Source: a virus
Direction: 5' to 3' (one strand)
Virus record (IMG/VR): IMGVR_UViG_3300040815_000435
Location: 1-21,074 of that record
Length of the DNA stretch: 21,074 nt
The notes under the pieces were generated by a model. The model ran no database searches. It had not been told where the DNA came from and saw only the letters and a list, made by a program, of their open reading frames with translations. Numbering within the stretch: position 1 is the first letter of the stretch; every line of letters starts with the position of its first letter. Below, piece after piece: positions 4,901 through 13,500 of the stretch. Position numbers and translations under genes: made by a program.

Positions 4901-7257
4901 TGTTACTTGATCAGCCCATCCCTAACCTACACGGAGGGGTATCTCAACAGCCGCCTCAGTCCCGGTTCCTGAACCAAGTGGATGAGCAGATCAACTGCAT
5001 CGCTGACCCTGTTGAGGGCCTCAGTAAGCGTCCTCCGACCGAGCATATCCGCAAGATCATCAACGGGACACTGCCCGACAACCCTGCGTTCTTCAAGATT
5101 GATCGTGACAGGGACAAGCGCTTTATAGGTATGGTCTCTAACGGAGCCGTCCGTGTCTTTGACAGCGTAACAGGTACTGAAAAGACAGTAAGCGATCTTA
5201 CAGGCAGTAACGGGTATCTTACCACAGCAAACCCAAGGCAAGACATCACCACGCTAACCGTGGCAGATTATACCTACGTGCTGAACCGTTCCAAGAACGT
5301 CGCTAAGTTAGCGGATACAACCCCTGCCAGGCCGTTCGAGGGTCTCCTGTTTGTACGTGCTAGCAATTACGACCGCAACTACAAGGTAACGGTACGCCGT
5401 AAAGACAACGACGGTATTATCGCAGAGCACACTTTCACTACTGCGAAAGCAGACGCGACGAACGCATCGGACTCGATAAGAACCACGTGGATAGCAGAGC
5501 GCCTCGCCGCTGGCATTACTTACGGATTAGACACCGTTGAGCATGACGGTTCTAACGTCTACATCTCCCATTCAGTGGACTTTAAGATTGAGGTATCTGA
5601 CGACCAAGGCGGTCAAGCCTTAAAAGCATTCAAGGACAACATCCAACGCTTCTCTGACCTACCTGAGAAAGCCAAGGAAGACATCGTGCTTCGAATTGCA
5701 GGCGATAACACCTCTAACTTCGACGATTACTACGTACGCTTCGACGGGACTGTCTGGGAAGAAACGTCTAAACCGGGCACGCCTTACCGTCTCGACGCGG
5801 ACACCATGCCTGTTGCGCTGATACGCCAACCTGACGACACGTTCACGCTGGAGAAACTCCCTTGGGTAGACCGAGAGGCGGGCGATGACAATAGCGTCCC
5901 GTTCCCATCGTTCGTAGGGTTCCCTCTGAACTCAATGTTCTACTTCAGGAACCGGCTAGGCTTCCTAGCAGACGAGAACGTGATCCTCTCCAAGGCGGGA
6001 GACTACTTCAACTTCTTCCGTACAACAGCTACCCAGCTCCTCGACGATGACCCTATCGACGTAGCAGCTACAGACAACTCAGGGGAAGGGTCCCCAGTGT
6101 CTATCTTGAGACACGCTGTGGCCTTCGATAAGAAGGTCGCCCTGTTCTCTGACAACGCTCAGTTTGTCCTCGACAGTAAAGGCTTCCTGACCCCCTTCGA
6201 AACCGAGGTAGACCCCGTGACCGCCTTTGCGTGCTCACCGGATTGCCAGCCTCACCTGGCGGGCCGCTTCATCTACTTCCCGTTCGACCGTGACGGCGCT
6301 TCGGGTGTCCGGCAGTTCTTCATTGACGCCGTGACGGAAACCGAAGATGCCCAAGAGGTCACTGCGCACGTCCCTACGTACCTGCCAGCAAACCTAGTGT
6401 CACTCTCAGGGACAACCCTAGAGAATGTCATGCTGGCTCGATCCTCAGACGTTGCCAACAAGCTGTACGCTTATGAGTACTTCTTCTCAGGCGATGGCCA
6501 GGTGCAATCCGCGTGGGGAACTTGGGAGTTCTCTAACAGCAACACGCTGCACTTCACCGGGTTCTTCGACAACGTGGCCTATGTGGTCACGCAGCGTACC
6601 GATGGGTTCCACTTGGAGCGCATCCGCCTTCGCCCTGATCTTGTCGATACCGCCTTGGATTACTTCTCGATGCTGGACCACCGCGTCATTGGCATCACAG
6701 GGACCTACGACGCTATCAACAACAGGACAGACTTCACGCTGCCCTACACGGCCCCTACGGGCATCACAGCGTTCACTCTAAGTAACCCCGGCGTACACGC
6801 TCCGGGCCTTGAGTACGTCCCTGTGAACGTAGACGGTACAACCGTAAGCCTAGCAGGTGACGTGTCCACGTACAGCTTTGTGTTCGGCCTGAAGTACACC
6901 CAGCGGGTAGACTTCACGCAGCCTTATTACATGCAGTCCTCTCAGAACGGCATGGTGGCTAACACCCGCGCCGTGGTAAAGGTGAGGGACTTCGCAGTCG
7001 ATTACGCCGAGACTGGCTTCTTCGACCTAGAGTTCACTCCGAGATACCGCGACGGGTACACCAAGCGTTTCTCAGGGCAGATACTGGGTGCCACGCCGAC
7101 CGACAGTAAGTCTCTCGACGATGGTAGCTTCACAATCAAAACCCCATGCCGAAACAAGTACTGGGGTCTAACACTAACCAACGACAGCCCGTTCCCTTGT
7201 ACGCTCCTAGCAGCGTCGTGGCGCGGTGTCGTCCAGAGTAAATCACAACGTGTCTAA
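4900..7257 (+). CDS. Tail tubular protein B (nozzle), T7 gp12-like
   Basis: 785 residues against 794 in T7 gp12. The N-terminal signature GGVSQQPP (12-19) and GLSKRPPT are diagnostic of this family, as is YFRNRLGFLADENVILSKAG around residue 348, followed by DYFNFF. The protein forms the hexameric nozzle of the short tail, which carries the fibres and the DNA channel. It begins inside the stop of tail protein A (TAATG). Its last eight bases overlap the GTG start chosen for the next gene, so tail and internal virion genes are coupled. No unusual domain was noticed. Confidence 0.95.
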   Translation: MLLDQPIPNLHGGVSQQPPQSRFLNQVDEQINCIADPVEGLSKRPPTEHIRKIINGTLPDNPAFFKIDRDRDKRFIGMVSNGAVRVFDSVTGTEKTVSDLTGSNGYLTTANPRQDITTLTVADYTYVLNRSKNVAKLADTTPARPFEGLLFVRASNYDRNYKVTVRRKDNDGIIAEHTFTTAKADATNASDSIRTTWIAERLAAGITYGLDTVEHDGSNVYISHSVDFKIEVSDDQGGQALKAFKDNIQRFSDLPEKAKEDIVLRIAGDNTSNFDDYYVRFDGTVWEETSKPGTPYRLDADTMPVALIRQPDDTFTLEKLPWVDREAGDDNSVPFPSFVGFPLNSMFYFRNRLGFLADENVILSKAGDYFNFFRTTATQLLDDDPIDVAATDNSGEGSPVSILRHAVAFDKKVALFSDNAQFVLDSKGFLTPFETEVDPVTAFACSPDCQPHLAGRFIYFPFDRDGASGVRQFFIDAVTETEDAQEVTAHVPTYLPANLVSLSGTTLENVMLARSSDVANKLYAYEYFFSGDGQVQSAWGTWEFSNSNTLHFTGFFDNVAYVVTQRTDGFHLERIRLRPDLVDTALDYFSMLDHRVIGITGTYDAINNRTDFTLPYTAPTGITAFTLSNPGVHAPGLEYVPVNVDGTTVSLAGDVSTYSFVFGLKYTQRVDFTQPYYMQSSQNGMVANTRAVVKVRDFAVDYAETGFFDLEFTPRYRDGYTKRFSGQILGATPTDSKSLDDGSFTIKTPCRNKYWGLTLTNDSPFPCTLLAASWRGVVQSKSQRV

Positions 7258-7708
7258 GCAAATTGAAATCCGCCCAGCCACCAAGAGTGACCTCGCCTAT
7301 GTCGGTGAGAACTTACGCTTGGCGGACTTCGAGGAATACGTAATGTCCACCGGGAGACACCCAGCGAAACGCTTCGCGAGGTCTCTCGATGGCGTCCCCG
7401 ATCTACTCTGTGGAACTGTTAATGGGCGTCCTGCCTGCATCTTCGGGTGCTACGCAGGGCGTCCTTGGTTCCTCGGGACAGAAGACATAGAGGGTCCGCA
7501 AGTGGGCCTAGTCATGGCCAAGGAAGGCCGAAAGTTATTCAGGCAATGGGCCTCGGAGCAACCCGATGGAACCCTGAGTAACGAAGTGTACGACGATAAC
7601 GTACTACATAAGAGATACATCAAGTTACTCGGCTGTACGCTGAGTGACCGAACGATAACCAAAGGGCCGCTGGGAGGCATCTTCCGCCCCTTCACATTCA
7701 CAATATAA
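7250..7708 (+). CDS. Internal virion protein, T7 gp13-like, with acetyltransferase-like fold
   Basis: 152 residues from the GTG at 7250, which gives MSKQIEIRPATKSDLAYV. A GTG at 7226 in the same frame would add eight residues but sits deeper inside the preceding gene and has no ribosome site. The 7250 start begins right at the conserved 'IxIRPAT' strand and overlaps the upstream stop by eight bases. The pattern RPATxxD near the start, PACIFGCY and GRPWFLGTEDI in the middle, and a late NVLHKRYIKLLGC helix resemble the GNAT-like proteins at the T7 gp13 position. gp13 is a minor internal protein needed for virion assembly. Whether this one has any transfer activity is unknown; a clear acetyl-CoA loop (Q/RxxGxG/A) is not visible. 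Confidence 0.75.
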   Translation: MSKQIEIRPATKSDLAYVGENLRLADFEEYVMSTGRHPAKRFARSLDGVPDLLCGTVNGRPACIFGCYAGRPWFLGTEDIEGPQVGLVMAKEGRKLFRQWASEQPDGTLSNEVYDDNVLHKRYIKLLGCTLSDRTITKGPLGGIFRPFTFTI

Positions 7709-7723
7709 AGAGGATACCGCCTG

Positions 7724-8287
7724 ATGTGCGAACCAATGACTATCATTGCTGCCACCTCCACGGCGTTAGCGGCCACCCAGAGCGTCGTGTCCTACATGGG
7801 TGCCAGTGCTGACGCTGCCGCGCAGGATGCGCTCTATGAACAAAACAAACAGAACGCTCTGTCGGCCTACAGCGACGACATTGAGGCCACTAACCTCGAC
7901 ACTATGGCACGCCAAGAGGACGCCACGAACCAACGCCTAGACACCTCTGCGCAGGCATTAGCCTCCCGTGCGTCTGCCCGCGTGGCTATGGGCGAGAGAG
8001 GCTTAGGAGGCTTTACCGCCGCTGCCATTGAGCAGGACTTAGGGTTCCAAGAAGGTTCCTCTATTGCCAACATCAACCGTAACTCAGAGCTGAACGTACA
8101 GCGTAACCGAATGGCTGGTCGAGCAGCAGCTGGCACAGCCCAGAGCCGTATCAACTCCGTACAACGAGGCAAGAGGCCTTCCCTGTTAGCACTGGGTGCG
8201 CAGTTAGGACAGGCAGCCGTCGGAGGCTACCAGATGCGTTCAACCCTACGGGCGAACGAGGCCGCACGTCAGGCCGCCATTTCATAA
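7724..8287 (+). CDS. Internal virion protein, T7 gp14-like
   Basis: 187 residues, near the 196 of T7 gp14. It opens with MCEPMTIIAATSTALAATQSV, a hydrophobic N-terminal helix typical of gp14. A long Ala/Gln/Asn-rich helical region follows, including ALASRASARVAMGERGLGGF and TAAAIEQDLGFQEGSSIANI. In T7 this protein is ejected into the outer membrane at infection and forms the outer part of the DNA translocation channel with gp15 and gp16. The ATG is preceded by AGAGGA about ten bases upstream. It lies between the gp13- and gp15-equivalents as expected. Confidence 0.88.
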   Translation: MCEPMTIIAATSTALAATQSVVSYMGASADAAAQDALYEQNKQNALSAYSDDIEATNLDTMARQEDATNQRLDTSAQALASRASARVAMGERGLGGFTAAAIEQDLGFQEGSSIANINRNSELNVQRNRMAGRAAAGTAQSRINSVQRGKRPSLLALGAQLGQAAVGGYQMRSTLRANEAARQAAIS

Positions 8288-8305
8288 TCACTAAGGAAAC
8301 ACAGT

Positions 8306-10582
8306 ATGCCTAGAGACCGACTTACCGGAAGACGAGGCGTAGGCCGTCCAGGCATTCAAGCTGGAGGCTTTGCAGGGGGTACTTACGTCCGCCCAGCGGC
8401 ACCCGAAGAAAGCCAATTGACCCAATTGGGCAACGCTTTGGCTGGGGTGTCTCAGGGTGTGAACTCTGCGATCTACCAGAGGGAAGACAACCTGAACCGC
8501 AAGGCGCAGCTACAAGCTCAAGAGATAGCTGAGGAGCAGCGCCGGAAGAACGCTCAGGATGTTTTGCTACAGGACGAGGCCGAGAAGAAAGCTCAGGTCG
8601 TCCGCGCCAAGATGCAAGGCATGACCGAGCAAGCGCTCAGTGACTATATGGTCTCCGAAGAGATGCAGGCAGAGGTGAGAGATAACCCTTACCTCCTCCC
8701 GGCTATCAATAAGTATCGAGGCCAACGAGCTGCACAGGGTATCTGGCAGTCTGCCTCCGAGCAAGTCGATGTAATGGACGATGGGCAATGGACAGAGTTC
8801 CTTGCCAACAACACCCCAGAAGACGTTAATGACGAGGCATTTGCTGCTGGTTTCAACGGCTACATGGCTGGTGTCGAGAACCAACGCACTCAGTCGCAGG
8901 TGGCAGCTAACACTACACGGATAAAAGCCGAACGTCTTGAGATGGCATCCGCTGCGTTCACTGAGAGCATCCTGCAAGGTTCAGACTTCGAGGCTGACCT
9001 AGAGACACTCTACGCTGACCCAGTGTTCAACGGGATGTCCCCTGCGGAACGCACTGAGGTACAGCGCAACGGTGCAATTGCTCTGGCTGAGTCAGGGCGC
9101 ATGGAAGACCTTAAGGCTTTCCTAGAGACCCCTCGTGGTTCCGCTCCGTCACTCATGAAGGCCGACCCTGCGTTGGCTGCGCGTCTTATTGACGTTGCCG
9201 CTGGTGTGCAGGCAGAAGCTGACAACAAGCTGATCAACGAAAAATACGCTGACATGATGCGTATGGTAGACAGTGGAGGCGCTACGTTCAAGCAGGTCGA
9301 AGCCCGCTATGGTGACGTACTCAACGCTCTGACGCCTATCCAGCGTGTAAACGTAGAGCGCAGCGTTAACGACGCCCGCCGTCGAGCCCAAGAGGATGCC
9401 CGTAAGGTCGCTATCCGTGCCGAGGTGTCCCGTGCAGAGAACGTCCAGTTATCCTCTGCTGTCGCTGATATACTAGGGACACGCGGAGGGTTTAACGGCC
9501 TTGACCGCACTATCGACTATATCGACGAGGATGGCGATCAACGCCAAGTCAAGATCACGGTCAACGAGATGACCGAGAGAGCCCAAGAGGTTTTCCAAGA
9601 GGCTTTCCCTGAAGGTCTCTTTACGGATGACCCAGAGCAACGCGCTCAGATGTCCGAGGCACTGGTGAACATGAACGCTAACAACGTCACGTTACCTCCG
9701 CAGGTTCGATCACAGGTAAACTTGCTATCACAGATAGTGACTGAAGGTGAGCTACCTGAAGGCTTCTCTCCAGAGCGCCTAGAGCTAGCCATCGAGAACA
9801 TCTCCAGCCTCCCTGGCTCTGTTGCAACTAAGCTGGACGGCACAGGGGCTGTCAGCGCACAGGTTGGTTTGGTACGCGAAGGGCTTCGTATGGGTCTATC
9901 CCCTGCGGACGCACTAAGCAGTGCTCAGAGTACATACGCAGACGGCTTGTCACGTGCCACTACCTTACGCGATGTGACTAGAAACGTCGCCGAGATTGTT
10001 AAGCTGGTCCCTGCTTCAGACGGGGGTAAGGTGGCACTATCAGAAGCCACCCTAGAAGCTCTCATGAAGAATGACCCAGTGCGTCTACCAGCAATCCTAC
10101 AGAACGCTGCCGCAGGCGGTACAGGGTCGCGAGATCAGATCAAGGACATCCTCGGAGAACGCCTACTCAAAGTCAACGGACGTGCGGTTATCGCCCCTAT
10201 TGTAGACGGCAGGCCGGAGCCCCGTGTGGTCTCTGAGTGGTCACCGTCTCTAGCTTATGAAAAGCTGGGTGCGGACTTTGTAAAGTACAAGAAGAGGTCC
10301 GATACCTACGAATGGCGCAAGGACGTAGTGGTTGAAGTAATCCCAGCAGGGCCGCGCGCGAACGCAGTTAAGGTGTTCCGTGAAGACGACCCTGAAGGCG
10401 AGCACTACTTCTATCTAGAAGACTTAAAAGAGTTCGTTGAAGCAGATAACCTAGTGGCTAAGACGAACGACGAAGTGCTCACCCAAAATAACCTTGACAA
10501 GGGCATTGATAAAGGCGTGGCGGTCGCCAAGGAGCGGCAGGACGTGGCCCTCCCTAGAGTACCCATCGCGCCCATCTATTAA
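8306..10582 (+). CDS. Internal virion (core) protein, T7 gp15-like
   Basis: 758 residues against 747 in T7 gp15. The N-terminus is basic and Gly/Arg-rich (PRDRLTGRRGVGRPGIQAGG), followed by a Gln/Ala/Glu-rich, mostly helical protein with no membrane segment or enzyme motif. In T7, gp15 forms the periplasmic tube of the ejected trans-envelope channel and the middle ring of the internal core. The call rests on length, N-terminal composition (the 'QLTQLGNALAGVSQGVNSAI' segment) and its position between the gp14- and gp16-equivalents. TAAGGAAA precedes the ATG. Confidence 0.88.
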   Translation: MPRDRLTGRRGVGRPGIQAGGFAGGTYVRPAAPEESQLTQLGNALAGVSQGVNSAIYQREDNLNRKAQLQAQEIAEEQRRKNAQDVLLQDEAEKKAQVVRAKMQGMTEQALSDYMVSEEMQAEVRDNPYLLPAINKYRGQRAAQGIWQSASEQVDVMDDGQWTEFLANNTPEDVNDEAFAAGFNGYMAGVENQRTQSQVAANTTRIKAERLEMASAAFTESILQGSDFEADLETLYADPVFNGMSPAERTEVQRNGAIALAESGRMEDLKAFLETPRGSAPSLMKADPALAARLIDVAAGVQAEADNKLINEKYADMMRMVDSGGATFKQVEARYGDVLNALTPIQRVNVERSVNDARRRAQEDARKVAIRAEVSRAENVQLSSAVADILGTRGGFNGLDRTIDYIDEDGDQRQVKITVNEMTERAQEVFQEAFPEGLFTDDPEQRAQMSEALVNMNANNVTLPPQVRSQVNLLSQIVTEGELPEGFSPERLELAIENISSLPGSVATKLDGTGAVSAQVGLVREGLRMGLSPADALSSAQSTYADGLSRATTLRDVTRNVAEIVKLVPASDGGKVALSEATLEALMKNDPVRLPAILQNAAAGGTGSRDQIKDILGERLLKVNGRAVIAPIVDGRPEPRVVSEWSPSLAYEKLGADFVKYKKRSDTYEWRKDVVVEVIPAGPRANAVKVFREDDPEGEHYFYLEDLKEFVEADNLVAKTNDEVLTQNNLDKGIDKGVAVAKERQDVALPRVPIAPIY

Positions 10583-10594
10583 CAGGAAACCCCC

Positions 10595-13500
10595 ATGAAG
10601 AAGAATAAGCAGTTAGAGGCCCAGCTAGCGGAAGCGCGGCGAAACGCCCGCTCCTTGAAGGCGAAGGAGATACTCGCACGTCGCGAGAATAATCCGCTGT
10701 CCGTTTCCGAGCAGTGGTCAGAAACCTTAAACTTCGAACTTCCCGATAGTATGCGACAGGTTGAAGTGCCGGAGGTAAACGTCTCTGACGTATCCCCTGG
10801 CTGGGGCTTACCGGGTACTATGGACGAACATATGGCAGTCCTATGGCGTCGCTCTACGTTTGCCCGTGAGGCGGCAGCCACCGCTAACGGTATTGGCGTG
10901 TACGCTAAAGACGGGAGCCGTAATTGGGTCCCTACGCGGGAGGAGTACCAACGCCTCTCGGAAGAGTACGGCCTAGACCCGCGACATCCGTCTTTCCAGG
11001 TTATGTGGATGGCCCGGTCGTCTGAGCAGTTAGAAAAAGCTGCACAGCTGGTGCGCCGTAACATGGACCAAGATGGCTACGCCGCAGAGAACTACAACGG
11101 AGCCTTCGGAGACACTCTCGAAGTAGGGGCCATGTTCTTTGACCCTATCTTCTTAGGTGGGGGCGGGGTGGCGGCGTCGCTCAAGATAGGTGCTAAGTCA
11201 ACCAGACTTGCAACTACGGCTGACAAAGGCCGCAGAGCCCACATATGGGGCACTACGGTGGCCGCTGAGTCACTAGCTATTGATGCCCCCATCGAGGCGC
11301 TACGGGCGCTGACTGACGACACTGTAGGCTTCGCTGACTTCGTACTCAACCTGACAGTCTCAGGTCTCGCTGGGTACTCGCTGGGCCAAGGCTTCACGCG
11401 TATGACCTTCAACGAGAAGGTAGCCCTTGAGGATGCCGCTAAGGCTCTTGAAGGTGCCCGTAAGGCCCGCGACGTTGACCCAGTGTCTTTCGACGAGGCT
11501 GCCGCTACAGACGGCCTAGAGGTCTCCCCTGACGCCCCTGAAGGCACCCCTAAGAAGAAGAACCCCTACATGGGTCGTAAGTCTTTCCGGGGTGCTGAAG
11601 AAGGCCGAGGACCAAAGCCTGATGTAGACGAGAGATCCCTAGCCGCAGCTAAAGCACGAGACGAACAGCTTGCGGTGATTGCAGAGCTTGAGGCAAAGAT
11701 GCCGAGCCCTGAAGAACTCTCCAAGATGCCCAAGGCAGAGCTGATCGAACTCTACAACGAGTTGGGCGGAGATGCTGTGCCTACGATGCGCATGAAGAAG
11801 GATACCCTTCTCACCATGGTCGGAGGCGTCCTCCCGAACCGGAAGCGTACAGTCCGTAAGGCTTACGACTCAGCCGTCTCAGATGCTGGTGCTGGTAACA
11901 AACTTCAGCGCATCGAAGAAGGACAGGCGACCGCCCTCTCAGCGCGTCCATCCGTGGCTCAGGTCATCTCGACCAAATCAGAGGAGTCATACGGCGGAGA
12001 CCTTGGTACAGCCGCTAATTTACACTTTGCGGTTTCGAACCCGCGCCTAGCGGACGCGAAAGAGGCCGTCGAGGCTATCTCAGATAACGTCCTCAACCTC
12101 GCCACGAGCAATGAGAAGGCTCTAAAGGTAATCAAGCAGGAGCTGACGACAGCTCACTCAAAGAGAGAGCCTTACTTGGCGAACCCTGAGAACCCTTTGG
12201 ATGATGTCCTCGCTCGTTTCAATCGCGATGCGTCTCCAGAAGAACTCGTGGAGCTGGCTAAGGAAGCTAAACAAGCAGCCAACCAGTCGCGCCTGCTCAC
12301 TATGGAAGATGTGTTTCCTGAAACCCTCTCAGCGCGTAACCAAGACGACGTTGTGTCGATCCCTAAGAACCCTGACGTAGAGAAACCTAGCGACCCCAAG
12401 AAGCCTCGCTTCTCTGTCCTAGATCAGGGAGCTGTAGCAGACACCCCAATCTGGGTGGCCGCTCAGAAGGTATTAGGGGGCATGACACCTCCCAAGCGTA
12501 ACGACCCAGCGGTCGGTCGTGGTTTCGGCAAGTGGACTTACAACAAAGGCGAGAACGTCTCTGTGGGCCGTGGCTACTTCGTTCCTATCGCAAACCTAGA
12601 GGCAAGCCCAAGGGAAGGCGTGAGACAGCTTACGCATATCATCGTACCTAACCGAGGCACCGACAGTATCCCTCAAGGCGTTACCGCCTCAGAGGCCGCT
12701 GTGCGTCACTCAGACGTAGGCGCTGTGTTCCAGAGGGAACGCGTCGAGGCTGCTAGCCGGTTCTTTGCGAGACGCGGGCAGGTCAACGCGATCACGGGTA
12801 ACGTCTCTGATGGCCAGATCAACGACTTCAACTCGATGGTTGGTGCCCTTATTGACGGTATCGATGACCTTGAGTTCCACCCGTTGTTCCGTGAGTACGA
12901 CATTGATCCAGAGGAGTTCGCTAAGGACCCTGATGTCATCTCTGCGCGCCAAGCGACTGCCGAAGACTTTGATCAGAACCGCGTAGCGCTGCAAGACCCT
13001 AACCATATGCACGGGGACAACAGCCAAGGGTTCATTCATATCCCTGACCCTGAAGCTGGGTTCTCCATAGGTGACGAGTATCTCGACCGCCTCCGCGACT
13101 GGAAGAACAGCGAAGTATCTGCCGAGCCTACAAGCTCAGAGTTAAACACCGTGGGACGCCAAGGTTTACGCCGAGGTGCCTCTACAGGTGCTATCATCGG
13201 TGCCTCTCTTGCGGCCCCTGCGATTGGCTCTGTCCTTCTATTCAACGGAGAGGCTCTCGATGAGACCTCCCCTGTGGCTGGCCTAGCGCTCATGACGATT
13301 GCAGGCGCAGCCTTTGGCGGCCCTCGTGGTGCCTTACGCAGCCGTAAGCTACTTCGCCAGCGTAGAGCTAACCAGCGGGTCAAGTGGGAGAAAGCCAAAC
13401 CTGGCTTCTCTGTATTCTCTGACGCTAGTAGCCCTAACGCTGACCAAAAGAAACTAAAGCAAGCCCAGAAGCTAGACGCCGAAGGTGCAAGCCGAGACAC

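Noticed and set aside
6425-6781. 118-codon plus-strand frame inside tail protein B
   Set aside because: An out-of-frame overlap with Trp/Ser/Thr/Arg-rich composition and no ribosome site; the host frame is conserved throughout.
7226-7249. Upstream GTG start for the gp13-like gene
   Set aside because: It adds eight residues unlike the family start, has no ribosome site, and would deepen the overlap with tail protein B; the GTG at 7250 fits better.
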